Source: Leucobacter sp. OLIS6 (lineage in GTDB: Bacteria > Actinomycetota > Actinomycetes > Actinomycetales > Microbacteriaceae). From it: a DNA stretch of 64,000 nucleotides. Below are positions 34,165-42,783 of this stretch, one piece after another; the stretch's first letter is position 1, and the number at the start of each line of letters is the position of its first letter. The stretch is taken from the NCBI RefSeq assembly GCF_002752355.1, contig NZ_MRAV01000009.1, positions 62,001 to 126,000 on the forward strand, in the 5' to 3' direction. A program made the position numbers and the translations under genes. Under the pieces are notes generated by a model. The model was not told where the DNA came from. It saw nothing but the letters and a program-made list of their open reading frames with translations, and ran no database searches.

Positions 34165-35679
34165 TCAGTGCCCGACCGGGACCTGCTGCGCCTGCGGCGC
34201 GGGGTCGCGCACGAACAACGCCACCACGATGCCGAGCGTCGCGACGGCCCCGCCGACGAGGAACGCGACGTGCGTGCCCGACGCGAGCGCGGCAGCGCCG
34301 ACCGAGGTCGGGGATTCCGCGTGCGCGACCGACACCAGGGTCATGAGCGTCACGAAGAGCGCGGTACCCGCCGCGCCCGCGACCTGCTGCACGGTGCCGA
34401 TCATCGCGCTGCCGTACGAGGCGAGCTGGTGCGGCAGCGATCCGAGCGAGACCGTGAACAGCGGCGTGAACGTGGCTGCGAGGCCGACGCTCATGACCAC
34501 GTGGGTCAGGATGACGAACCACAGCGGCGTGCCGACGCCGAAGAGCCCCATGCCCCACAGGCCGATCGCAGTGATGATCGTACCCGGAATGAGGACCGGA
34601 CGGGCACCGCGACGGTCGACGAGCCGGCCGACGATCGGGCCGAGCAGGCCCATGACGAGTCCGCCCGGCAGGAGCGAGAGCCCCGCTTCGAACACCGAGA
34701 GGCCCAGCACCCGCTGCACGAAGATGGGCAGCAGGATCAGGCTGCCGAACAGCGCGAGCGACGCGCAGGCGAACAGCAGTACCGAGAACGCGAACGGCCG
34801 CGAGCGGAACGTGCGCAGATCGAGCAGCGCGCGCTCCTGCCGCTGGAGGCTGAGCTGTCGGAGCACGAACCACACGAGCGAGACGGCGCCGATGACGACC
34901 GGGATCCACGGCGGCATGGAGGAGCCGCCGCTCGCCAGCTCGCCGACTGCGCTGAGCCCGTAGACGAGCCCGCCGAAGCCGAGGAGCGAGAGCAGCACCG
35001 AGAGCGCGTCGATGGGAGCCCTGCGGGGTTCGCCCACGTTCGGCATGCGGAGCGCGCCGATGATGAGCGCCGCGAGCGAGATCGGCAGCACGAGGATGAA
35101 CAGCCAGCGCCACTCGAAGTGCTCGAGGATGACGCCGGAGATGGTCGGGCCGAGCGCGGGTGCGACCGAGATGACGATCGAGATGCGCCCCATGAGCCGG
35201 CCGCGGCTGGCCTCGGGCACCACGGTGATGACCGTGGTCATCAGCAGCGGCATCATGATCGCCGTGCCGCATGCCTGCACCACGCGACCGACGAGGAGCA
35301 TCTCGAAGCCGGGCGCCGCGGCGGCGATCGCCGTGCCGAGGGTGAAGAAGCCCATCGCCGCGATGAACAGCGTGCGGGTGCGGATGCGCTGGATCAGCAT
35401 GCCCGTGATCGGGATGACCACGCTCATGGTCAGGAGGAAGGCGGTGGTGAGCCACTGCCCGGCGGATGCGCTGATGCTCAGCGCGTCCATGAGGCGCGGC
35501 AGCGCTACGCCCATGATCGTCTCGTTCAGGATGACGACGAAGGCGGAACCGAGCAGCACCCAGACGGCGAGCTGCTCACGCGGCCCGAACGGGGTGGGAT
35601 CGGTCGCGGCGGAGGGGGCTGAAACGGATTCAGCGGTCGAATCGGGCAGGGCGGAATCAGGGCGCGAAGCGGCGGCCAC
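34165..35679 (-). CDS. MFS multidrug transporter, DHA2 family
   Basis: A 504-residue major facilitator transporter with about 14 predicted helices, the DHA2 (drug:H+ antiporter, 14-spanner) layout. Motif D/A-like segments are visible: LNETIMGVALPRLM in helix 1, QWLTTAFLLTMSVVIPITGML in helix 2, and motif C-like APALGPTISGVIL in helix 5, characteristic of exporters. Start GTG at 35679; the ribosome-binding site is weak. An inverted repeat at 35702-35732 lies just upstream and may be an operator. Export of drugs or toxic metabolites is likely; the substrate is unknown. Confidence 0.9.
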   Translation of the reverse strand: MAAASRPDSALPDSTAESVSAPSAATDPTPFGPREQLAVWVLLGSAFVVILNETIMGVALPRLMDALSISASAGQWLTTAFLLTMSVVIPITGMLIQRIRTRTLFIAAMGFFTLGTAIAAAAPGFEMLLVGRVVQACGTAIMMPLLMTTVITVVPEASRGRLMGRISIVISVAPALGPTISGVILEHFEWRWLFILVLPISLAALIIGALRMPNVGEPRRAPIDALSVLLSLLGFGGLVYGLSAVGELASGGSSMPPWIPVVIGAVSLVWFVLRQLSLQRQERALLDLRTFRSRPFAFSVLLFACASLALFGSLILLPIFVQRVLGLSVFEAGLSLLPGGLVMGLLGPIVGRLVDRRGARPVLIPGTIITAIGLWGMGLFGVGTPLWFVILTHVVMSVGLAATFTPLFTVSLGSLPHQLASYGSAMIGTVQQVAGAAGTALFVTLMTLVSVAHAESPTSVGAAALASGTHVAFLVGGAVATLGIVVALFVRDPAPQAQQVPVGH

Positions 35680-35701
35680 AGGTACATCGCTTTCAGATAG
35701 G

Positions 35702-35732
35702 TCGGAGGACGAGAGTTCACTCGGTCCTCCGA
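35702..35732. promoter_or_regulatory. Inverted repeat upstream of the MFS exporter
   Basis: TCGGAGGAC (35702-35710) is repeated inverted as GTCCTCCGA (35724-35732), 9-bp perfect arms with a 13-base spacer, placed 23 bases upstream of the MFS start codon. It is a candidate operator; no regulator gene is adjacent. Confidence 0.5.
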
Positions 35733-35843
35733 GGGAGTCGTTCTATGCTAACGGGAGGCACCGACATCGACGGAGGATCTCCGCCGTCGGCAGCGCCGGT
35801 GCGAGGGCGCACCCGCACGGGGTGCGCGGCGAAGGGAGCGAAC

Positions 35844-36407
35844 GTGACCGAATCCGCAGGCAACAGCACCCGCCCGGGCAACGTCCCCGCCCTCGAACGC
35901 GCGACCAGCATCCCCTGGGAGGACTGGGTCGCGCTCTTCGAGTCGGCGGGCGCGAAGACGCTCGGCCACACCGAGATCGCCCGGATCGCACGGGAGAAGA
36001 TCCCCACGTCCGTCGAGAACCCCGACTGGTGGGCCCAGGGCGCCGCCATCGCGTTCGAGCAGTACGCGGGCCTCCGGGTTCCCGGCCAGTCCTCGACCGG
36101 ATCCTTCCGCGTGAGCGCGAGCCGCACGGTCGAGATGGATCGCGACGCCGCGATCGAATCCTGGGCCGGAGTCGTCGCCGGAATCGATCACCACCTCGGG
36201 CATCTCACCACCGGGCGCCGCCGCTCCCGTACCGAGAAGCGCACCTTCTGGCGCGCGAACCTCGAGGGATCGGGCGTGGTCGAGGTCTCCGCCGTCGCGA
36301 AGGACGAAGGCCGGTCGGTCGTCGCGGTCGAGCACAACGGCCTGCCCGACGCCGACAGCATCGAGGCCTGGCGCGCGCACTGGAAGGACCTGCTGGCGCA
36401 GATCTGA
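35844..36407 (+). CDS. DUF4287-like / SRPBCC-like protein
   Basis: A 187-residue cytoplasmic protein. The central phrase NPDWWAQGAAIAFEQYAGLRVPGQ resembles the conserved WWAQ...YE..G.R..GQ block of DUF4287 proteins, and the following residues (SFRVSASRTVEMDRDAAIESW onward) resemble the start of an SRPBCC/AHSA1 lipid-binding fold with strands up to VAVEHNGLP. The GTG at 35844 is chosen for its GAAGGGAG at 35831-35838; an open frame runs further upstream without a ribosome-binding site. Function unknown. Confidence 0.65.
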   Translation: MTESAGNSTRPGNVPALERATSIPWEDWVALFESAGAKTLGHTEIARIAREKIPTSVENPDWWAQGAAIAFEQYAGLRVPGQSSTGSFRVSASRTVEMDRDAAIESWAGVVAGIDHHLGHLTTGRRRSRTEKRTFWRANLEGSGVVEVSAVAKDEGRSVVAVEHNGLPDADSIEAWRAHWKDLLAQI

Positions 36408-36424
36408 GATCCACGCCGGTGAGA

Positions 36425-36453
36425 CCCTTCGCGTGGGCGACTCAGGCGAAGGG
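36425..36453. terminator. Weak hairpin between convergent genes
   Basis: CCCTTCGC (36425-36432) pairs with GCGAAGGG (36446-36453). It sits after the DUF4287-like gene and reaches into the last codons of the convergent ATPase gene. Confidence 0.4.
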
Positions 36454-37200
36454 CTCGCGCAGCCGCGCGAGGAACTCCCGGGTCTCCTCGCGCTCGGGCG
36501 ACTCGAAGATCTGCTCGGGCGGCCCGGACTCGATGATCCGGCCGTCCTTCAGGTAGACCACCCGATCGGCCACGCGCCGTGCGAACGACATCTCGTGCGT
36601 CGCCATCACGATCGTGGATCCCCCGGCCTTGAGCTCGCGCACGAGGTCGAGCACCTCGCCGACGAGCTGCGGGTCGAGCGCGCTCGTGATCTCGTCGAGC
36701 AGGAGCAGCTCGGGATCGGTCGCGAGCGCGCGGGCGATCGCGACGCGCTGCTGCTGCCCGCCCGAGAGGCGATCCGGGTACTCCTTCGCCTTCGCGGCGA
36801 GCCCGATGCGTTCGAGCAGGCCGAGTCCGACGCGCTCGGCCTCGGGCCGTGGGATCCCGAAGACCCGGCGCGCGGCGAGGGTGACGTTGTCGAGCACGTT
36901 CATGTGCGGGAACAGGTTGTAGTGCTGGAACACGACGCCGATGCGCGCACGCACCCGGTCGGCGTCGACGCGCGGGTCGGTGATGTCCTCGTCGCCCAGG
37001 AAGATGCGGCCGTCGTCGATCTGCTCCAGCAGGTTGACGGTCTTGAGCAGCGTCGACTTGCCCGATCCAGAGGCCCCGATGAGCACGACGACCTCGTGCG
37101 CCTCGACCTCGAGGTCGATCCCCCGCAGCACGGGGTGCTCGCCGAAGCGCTTGACGACGCCCTCGACCCGCAGCACCGGGGTCGCTCGTTCCGCGCTCAT
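36442..37200 (-). CDS. Polar amino acid ABC transporter, ATP-binding protein
   Basis: A 252-residue GlnQ/HisP-type ATPase. Walker A is GASGSGKST (42-50), the Q-loop is in VVFQHYNLFPHMNV, the signature is LSGGQQQRVAIARAL, Walker B is LLLLDEITSALDP, and the switch His is in MATHEMSF. The FQHYNLFPH and TSALDP phrases are typical of the polar amino acid family. It overlaps the permease gene by 4 bases. Together with the next two genes it makes a three-part importer; the amino acid is not determinable. Confidence 0.94.
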   Translation of the reverse strand: MSAERATPVLRVEGVVKRFGEHPVLRGIDLEVEAHEVVVLIGASGSGKSTLLKTVNLLEQIDDGRIFLGDEDITDPRVDADRVRARIGVVFQHYNLFPHMNVLDNVTLAARRVFGIPRPEAERVGLGLLERIGLAAKAKEYPDRLSGGQQQRVAIARALATDPELLLLDEITSALDPQLVGEVLDLVRELKAGGSTIVMATHEMSFARRVADRVVYLKDGRIIESGPPEQIFESPEREETREFLARLREPFA

Positions 37201-38045
37201 ACGACGCCTCCGATCTGCTCGCGCTTCTGCGCCCGCGCCGAGATCCAGTCGGTGAGGCGGATGAACGGCCAGGCCAGGATCACGAACAGCAGGCCGGCGA
37301 CCACGTACGGGGTGAAGTTGGCGACCGAGGCGACCTCGATCTGCGCCGCGCGGATCGCATCGACCGCGCCGAGCACCGAGATCAGGCCGACGTCCTTCAT
37401 GAGCGACACGAAGTCGTTCATGAGCGCGGGCGTCACCTTGCGCACCGCCTGGGGCAGCACCACGAGGCGCAGGGTCTTGCCGTGGCTGAGCCCCAGCGAG
37501 CGGGCGGCGAGGCGCTGCGACGGGTGCACGGCGTCCATGCCCGCGCGCAGCACCTCGGCCACATACGCCGAATAGCAGAGCACCAGCGCGATGGTGCCCA
37601 GGATCTGGACCGGCACGCGGCCGGTGAGCCCGAGCCCGGGGACCCCGAAACCGATGAGGTACAGCACGAGCAGCACCGGGATCCCGCGGAACACATCGGT
37701 GTAGCCGGCGGCGAGCAGCCGCAGCGGCGTGAACACCGGTCCGCGCAGGGTGCGCGCGATCGCGACGAGGGTGCTCAGGATCGCGACGCCGATCACGGCG
37801 AAGAAGAGCACCTGGATGTTGAGCCAGAGCCCGACGAGCACCTTGGGGAGGGCATCGATCGCGGTCTGCAGATCGAAGAACGATGCGCGGACCTGCTCCC
37901 AGCCCGGGCTGTTGACGAGCAGGAGCACCACCGCGGCCAGGAACACCAGGGTGCTCACGACGCTGATCAGCGCCGAGCGGCGGCCGCGGGCGGCGCGATA
38001 GGCGCGGCGTTCCAGCTCGATCGAGCTCACCTCGGTGGTGCTCAC
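37197..38045 (-). CDS. Polar amino acid ABC transporter, permease
   Basis: A 282-residue HisM/GlnP-family permease. About six hydrophobic segments are seen, with the inner-membrane EAA loop EVLRAGMDAVHPSQRLAARSLG contacting the ATPase and the upstream FRGIPVLLVLYLIGFG of the family. A leading basic N-terminus precedes the first helix (ALISVVSTLVFLAAVVLLLV). It overlaps the ATPase gene by 4 bases, and 34 bases separate it from the binding-protein gene. Confidence 0.93.
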   Translation of the reverse strand: MSTTEVSSIELERRAYRAARGRRSALISVVSTLVFLAAVVLLLVNSPGWEQVRASFFDLQTAIDALPKVLVGLWLNIQVLFFAVIGVAILSTLVAIARTLRGPVFTPLRLLAAGYTDVFRGIPVLLVLYLIGFGVPGLGLTGRVPVQILGTIALVLCYSAYVAEVLRAGMDAVHPSQRLAARSLGLSHGKTLRLVVLPQAVRKVTPALMNDFVSLMKDVGLISVLGAVDAIRAAQIEVASVANFTPYVVAGLLFVILAWPFIRLTDWISARAQKREQIGGVV

Positions 38046-38079
38046 CGGGTCACCCCATTCTCTTCGGGTCGCAGCGGGA

Positions 38080-38910
38080 TCACTTCAGGACGGGAGCGCC
38101 CTGGTCGGCGATCCACTCTGCGGCGAGCTTGTCGAGCTCGCCGTCCTTGCGGAGCGCGTCCACGGCGTCGCTGACCTGCTTCGTGAGCTTCGAGCCCTTC
38201 GGCAGCGCGAAGGCGAACTCGTCGCCGCCGGCGCTGCCCGAGGGGAGCTGGCCGACGATCACGCCGCCGTCGAGCTGCGCGTCACGCACGTAGAACGCAC
38301 CGGGCAGATCGGTGACCATCGCATCGATCTGGCCGCTCTTGAGCGCCTGCACGGTGTCGTCGACCGAGTTGAAGACCTTGAGCTCCTGCTTCGGAGCGAT
38401 CTCCTGCTGGGCGACCTTCAGCGAGGTGGTGCCCGAGGCGACGCCGATCACGGCGTTCTTGAGGTCGGCGATGCTCTTCGCCTTTGCGGCGTCGGTCTTG
38501 CCCGCGGCGACCACGGCCTGGGTCGTCGTGTAGTACGGCGAGGAGAAGTCGACGGCCTTCTTGCGCTCCTCGCTCACCGAGAACTGCTGGATGTTCAGGT
38601 CGAAGTCCTTGGGGCCGGGCGCGATGGCGGCGTCGAAGCTGGTGCGGGTCCAGACGACGTCCTTCTTGTCGTAGCCCATCTTCTCGGCCACGGCGTACGC
38701 GACGGCGGCCTCGAAGCCCTTGCCGCTCTGCGGCTTGTTGTCGATCACCCAGGGGGCGTAGGCCGGCTCCCCCGTGGCGATGGTCAGCTTGCCCGGGGTG
38801 ACCGTCTCGCCGGTGTCGGCGCCGCCGGCGCACGCGGTCAGGCCGAGCACGATCGCGGCGGAAGCCGCGACGACGGCGGAGATGCGGGTGAAGCGCGACG
38901 GGCGGTTCAT
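38080..38910 (-). CDS. Polar amino acid ABC transporter, solute-binding lipoprotein
   Basis: A 276-residue type 2 binding protein (SBP family 3). The lipobox is LGLTAC at about residue 27, followed by AGGADTG. Family features include WVIDNKPQSGKGFEAAVAYAVAEKMGY, FDLNIQQFSVSEERKKAVDFSSPYYTT and VDAMVTDLPGAFYV-like phrases for the amino-acid pocket. ATG at 38910 follows AAGGAG, which fixes the start over a longer open frame. First gene of the operon, transcribed leftward. Confidence 0.94.
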   Translation of the reverse strand: MNRPSRFTRISAVVAASAAIVLGLTACAGGADTGETVTPGKLTIATGEPAYAPWVIDNKPQSGKGFEAAVAYAVAEKMGYDKKDVVWTRTSFDAAIAPGPKDFDLNIQQFSVSEERKKAVDFSSPYYTTTQAVVAAGKTDAAKAKSIADLKNAVIGVASGTTSLKVAQQEIAPKQELKVFNSVDDTVQALKSGQIDAMVTDLPGAFYVRDAQLDGGVIVGQLPSGSAGGDEFAFALPKGSKLTKQVSDAVDALRKDGELDKLAAEWIADQGAPVLK

Positions 38911-39045
38911 GGGGCTCCTTCGAGGGGTCCGGGCCGGATCGAGGCAGACTCGGCCAGCGAACATTCTATTCGCCGGATCGGCCCGGTCGAGCATGGTGCG
39001 TCACGGAACGTCACACGTGTCGAACGGTGCCGCCGAAAGGCCCGA

Positions 39046-40338
39046 TCAGGCCGCCGCGTAGCGCTCCTCGCCGGCGACGATGGTGCGCGCGCAGCGACCG
39101 GCGCCGTCCTCGACGAGCTGGGCGAGCGCGGCGTCGGGATCCCGCGCATCGATGTCGAACAGTGCGAGATCCGCGAGCGCCCCGACACCGAGCTGGCCGA
39201 TGCGGCGCTTGCCGACGTGCAGTCCCAGAGCGGTCGCGCCGCCGAGGGTGACGGCGGAGAAGAGGCGCTGGTGCAGATCGCGCTCCGCATAGCCCTGCTG
39301 CCGGGCGACGCGGTAGAGCAGCGCGACATCGGCCAGCGGGTCGAGCGACGGCGAGGACGAGAGCGAGTCGGTGCCCACCGCGACGGCGTTGCCCTCGCGC
39401 AGGTAGTCCGCGACCGGCGGCATGTCGAGCCCGATGATCTCGTTCGAGCGCGGGCAGAGCGCGACGCTCGTGCCGCGGGCCCGCAGCAGCGCGCGGTCGG
39501 CGGCGCTCACGTAGACGCCGTGCGCGATGTGGCAGTCGGGCCCGAGCACACCGAGGTGGTCGACGAACTGGGTCGAGGACACCCCGATCCCCCGCGACCG
39601 CAGCGCGCGGAAGCTGTCCGCGCCGAGCTCCGGCCAGGTCTCGTGCCCCGGGGATCCCGTTCCGCGCTCGCGCTCCATGTGCGCTTCCGCCAGGTGGATG
39701 TGGAGCCGAAGGCCCTCCTCGCGCACGAGGTCCGGCAGTTCGAGCAGCGGCTGCACGTCGAGCGAGTAGGGCGCGTGCGGCGAGACGCCCGCACCGGGCG
39801 GCGTCGGGATCCGGCGGATGCGTTCGAGCACCTCGTCGCGGGCCTCCGGGGTCCAGTCCTCGTTGCTGGCGCCGTAGACCTCCCAATAGGCGATCCCGTG
39901 CATACCCGCGTCGTGCAGCGCCGAGAGCGCGGGCTCGTCGGTGACGACGTCGGCGGCGGCCGTGACGCCCGCGGCGAGCGACATGCGCGCGCCGTCGGCG
40001 GCGGCGGCGGCCCAGTCGTGCTCGCCGGCCTCGTAGGCGACGTCGAAGGCGTCGCCCCAGTCGTCGAACCCGGTGTAGTGCCGCTCGGCGACCTCGGTCA
40101 TGCGGGTGTACTGCAGGTGCGTGTGCGCGTTGACGAGGCCCGGCGCGATCGCGCCGTCCCAGTGCTCCTCGCGGAACGCCGCGCCGCGTTCGGCCAGCGC
40201 CTCGAGCACCCAGCGGCGGTCGCCCACGTGCAGGATCCGGCCGTCGCGCACGGCGACGGCTCCGTCGCGGATGCGGGGGCTGGTCACGGGCAGCACCAGG
40301 TCAGCGCTGTGGACGACGATCTCGGGGGCGGCAGTCAC
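39046..40338 (-). CDS. Amidohydrolase, TRZ/ATZ (nucleobase or SAH deaminase-like) family
   Basis: A 430-residue metal-dependent deaminase of the TRZ/ATZ/MtaD type. The metal and active-site residues are in place: H72-T-H74 in LVNAHTHLQYTR, HIHLAEAHMERE for the third His and catalytic Glu, HGVYVS, and the metal Asp in GTDSLSSSPSLD. Related enzymes deaminate S-adenosylhomocysteine, methylthioadenosine, 8-oxoguanine or s-triazines. Start GTG at 40338 lies 7 bases after TACACT on the minus strand, so this gene may have its own leaderless promoter though it is 37 bases behind the hydrolase-like gene. The neighbour suggests an adenosyl- or inosyl-thioether substrate. Confidence 0.85.
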   Translation of the reverse strand: MTAAPEIVVHSADLVLPVTSPRIRDGAVAVRDGRILHVGDRRWVLEALAERGAAFREEHWDGAIAPGLVNAHTHLQYTRMTEVAERHYTGFDDWGDAFDVAYEAGEHDWAAAAADGARMSLAAGVTAAADVVTDEPALSALHDAGMHGIAYWEVYGASNEDWTPEARDEVLERIRRIPTPPGAGVSPHAPYSLDVQPLLELPDLVREEGLRLHIHLAEAHMERERGTGSPGHETWPELGADSFRALRSRGIGVSSTQFVDHLGVLGPDCHIAHGVYVSAADRALLRARGTSVALCPRSNEIIGLDMPPVADYLREGNAVAVGTDSLSSSPSLDPLADVALLYRVARQQGYAERDLHQRLFSAVTLGGATALGLHVGKRRIGQLGVGALADLALFDIDARDPDAALAQLVEDGAGRCARTIVAGEERYAAA

Positions 40339-40345
40339 GGTGTCG

Positions 40346-40351
40346 AGTGTA
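40346..40351 (-). promoter_or_regulatory. -10 element of a leaderless-type promoter
   Basis: On the minus strand TACACT lies 7 bases before the GTG at 40338 of the amidohydrolase gene, in the short gap after the upstream gene. Confidence 0.45.
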
Positions 40352-40375
40352 TGGCCTGCGGCGGGTCCGCCCGAT

Positions 40376-42178
40376 TCAGCCGGCGGAGCGGTACCGGTGC
40401 ACGCGCCACGGCTGGGCCGCACCGCCCGGTCGCGCGCAGGCGGGTGCGGGGTCCGCACCGTCTCCGCGCGCCGCGAGCGCCGCGGCGGCGACCCGGAGCT
40501 CGTCCGCGGTGTCGATCGCGTGCACGCCCGGCTCGAGCTCGGCGCTCGCGAGCCGGTCGAGGGCCGCGAGCTGCGTCGCGAACGAGAGATCCATCACCTC
40601 GACGGGGTTGCCCTCCCCCGCCGTGTAGTTCACGCCGCCGCCATCGGCGAGGATCAGGATCCCGTGCTCTGCCGCATCCCTGCCGGGTGCCCTCCACTCG
40701 GCGATGCCCGATGCGAGTTCCCGTGCAGTCCAGCCCGCTTCACGGAGCTCGTCGAGCCCGAGCTCGTCGTCGACGCCTCCGGCGACGGCGACCGCGGTGC
40801 CGGGGCGCAGCGCCGCGAGCGCGGCCCCGTCGAGCGTGTGCCACACCCCGGTCGCGCTGATCACCACGTCGGCGGAGGCGCAGGCGTCGGCGAGCGGCGC
40901 CGCCGCGAAGCCGTCATGCACCGCGGAGAGCGCACGGACGGCGTCGCGCTCGACCACGGTGACGTGCGCGCCGAGCGCCGCTGCGAAGCGCGCGACGCCC
41001 TCGCCCACCGGTCCGTAGCCCACGACCGCCCAGGAGGTTCCCGCGACGGGCACGAGGGTACGTTCGAACGCGAGCGGCGGGGCACCGCACGGATCGAGCA
41101 GGTCCGCGACGGCGAGCACGCAGGACTGCCCCGTGCCGACGCGGTTGTCGAAGTCGGTCTTGGTGCGCGCGTCGTTCACGGCGATCACGGGCAGGCGCAG
41201 TTCGCCCGCCGCCGCCATCTCGTGCAGCGGACGCACGCCGCTCGTCGTCTCCTCGCTGGATCCGCGCAGCCCCGAGAGCGCCTCGGGTCGTTCCGAGTGG
41301 GCGAGCCGGATCAGGTGGGAGCCGTCGTCGACGAGCAGCTGCGGCCGCCAGTCGAGCACCCCGGCGGCGTGCTCCGCGTCGACGGCAGCGGCCTCGTGCC
41401 CGGGCACCTGCGTCTGCGGAGCGAACACCCGGACGCCGCCCGCGGCGAGCGCCCGCGCCACCGAAGGATCGGTCTCGCTCGCGGCGCTGAACACGGCGAC
41501 CTCGGCACCCGCCCGCTGCAGCGCCAGGGCGAGCGCGCTGGTCTTGGGTTCGAGCACCAGACTCACGGCGACCCGGAATCCCGCGATGCTGCGGCGTTCG
41601 GCGAGTTCCGCGGCGAGTGCCGCAGTGACGGGCATGCCGAGCGCCGCCCAGGCGATGCGTGCTTCGGCGTCGGATTCGGGGGCCAGACCGGTGCGCACGG
41701 CGAGCGCCGCAGTGACCTCGGGCCCGTGGAGGGCGAGCACATCGCGCCGCAGGGCTTCGGAGCGCCAGTCGGCACCGAGCGCCTCGTGCACCGTCTCGGC
41801 CAGATGCGGGTCGGTTGCGACACCCGCAGTCGATGAACCGGGAGGAACGGGGATCACGGTGACGGGGAGGCCCGCCGCCGCGTCGTCGGTTCGCGCGAAT
41901 GCTCGGACGGTGTCGGCGATGCCCACGCCGTCGCCGTCGGCGAACACGAAGTCGGGACGCGCTGCACCGGAACCGGCATCGGAGCCAGCACCGACGCGTA
42001 CCCCCATGCGTGTCAGCACGCCCGTGAGCGCGGCGACGAGAACGCGATCGTCGATCCGGATCTCGGCCCGGCCGCCGGCGAGCAGCCGGTTGCCGGCGCG
42101 GGCGGCGAGGCGCACCGCTCGCTCGATGCGCTGTGCGAGCCCGCGCTCGGCGTCCGTGGCTCTGCTCTGCTCCGTCAC
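40376..42178 (-). CDS. Divergent S-adenosylhomocysteine-hydrolase-like protein
   Basis: A 600-residue relative of S-adenosylhomocysteine hydrolase, longer than usual (430-495) because of about 190 N-terminal residues with no counterpart I recognise. Kept features: DDGS at 284-287, SEETTSGVRPLHEMAAAGEL at 308-327, the catalytic Lys-Asp-Asn block NDARTKTDFDN (335-345) and the NAD loop GYGPVGEG (387-394). Missing or changed: the C-terminal Lys and Tyr that close the NAD site of the partner subunit (the end reads RVHRYRSAG) and the usual WKGET-type strand. Start GTG at 42178 overlaps the lipoprotein stop. It is probably a paralogue with a different thioether or nucleoside substrate. Confidence 0.8.
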   Translation of the reverse strand: MTEQSRATDAERGLAQRIERAVRLAARAGNRLLAGGRAEIRIDDRVLVAALTGVLTRMGVRVGAGSDAGSGAARPDFVFADGDGVGIADTVRAFARTDDAAAGLPVTVIPVPPGSSTAGVATDPHLAETVHEALGADWRSEALRRDVLALHGPEVTAALAVRTGLAPESDAEARIAWAALGMPVTAALAAELAERRSIAGFRVAVSLVLEPKTSALALALQRAGAEVAVFSAASETDPSVARALAAGGVRVFAPQTQVPGHEAAAVDAEHAAGVLDWRPQLLVDDGSHLIRLAHSERPEALSGLRGSSEETTSGVRPLHEMAAAGELRLPVIAVNDARTKTDFDNRVGTGQSCVLAVADLLDPCGAPPLAFERTLVPVAGTSWAVVGYGPVGEGVARFAAALGAHVTVVERDAVRALSAVHDGFAAAPLADACASADVVISATGVWHTLDGAALAALRPGTAVAVAGGVDDELGLDELREAGWTARELASGIAEWRAPGRDAAEHGILILADGGGVNYTAGEGNPVEVMDLSFATQLAALDRLASAELEPGVHAIDTADELRVAAAALAARGDGADPAPACARPGGAAQPWRVHRYRSAG

Positions 42179-42783
42179 TGCTGCTCCTTCGGGGCGTCGG
42201 TGCTCGGCGCCGGTCCGCTCGATTTCGGCTTCGACTTCGACTTCTGCTGTTCGGCCCGCCACTGCGCGCAGGCCGCCTGCGGTTCGCCCGTCAGGCCGAG
42301 GGCGGCGCGTGCCCGGGTGTCGCTCTCCGCCGCATCGCCCGGATCCCACCGGTAGGCGATCGCCGCGGCGGCGTCGAGCTTCGCCACGCGTTTCGCCTGC
42401 CCGGCATCGGCGGCGAGCGAGGCGCGCACCGCCTCGATGGTCGGAGCTGCGGTCTTCGGCCAGACGATGCCGGGCGAGCCGAGCTCCCCGGCGGCTCGTG
42501 TGCTCGCCGCGCCGACTTCGCCCATGGCCTCGGAGAACGGCGCGGTCTCTGCCTTGCCCGCCGAGGCGGTTCCGCGCGCGAGCACGAGCCGGAGACGGTC
42601 GAGTTCGACGTCGGCCCGATCCCAGGCCTGGTTCACCGGGCAGACCGCGCTGAGATAGCGGGTTCCGGCCTCCGAGGCGGTCAGCTTCCGAGGTTCGGGC
42701 TCGGGGCTGGCGCAGCCGGCGAGCAGCAGTGCGACCGCACCCGCTGCGGCGACCGCGGCGATGCGACGGCCCACGAGCGTCAT
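42175..42783 (-). CDS. Hypothetical lipoprotein
   Basis: A 202-residue lipoprotein of unknown function. The signal peptide is followed by the lipobox ALLLAGC with Cys at about residue 24, then PEPEPRKLTASEAGTRYLSAVCPVNQAWDRADVELD, a helical domain with a second Cys, and a Lys/Ser/Pro-rich C-terminal tail. Its ATG overlaps the MFS stop (ATGA) and its stop overlaps the hydrolase-like GTG, so the three genes are translated as a coupled unit. It could be an accessory surface protein for the transporter; nothing specific shows it. Confidence 0.75.
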   Translation of the reverse strand: MTLVGRRIAAVAAAGAVALLLAGCASPEPEPRKLTASEAGTRYLSAVCPVNQAWDRADVELDRLRLVLARGTASAGKAETAPFSEAMGEVGAASTRAAGELGSPGIVWPKTAAPTIEAVRASLAADAGQAKRVAKLDAAAAIAYRWDPGDAAESDTRARAALGLTGEPQAACAQWRAEQQKSKSKPKSSGPAPSTDAPKEQQ

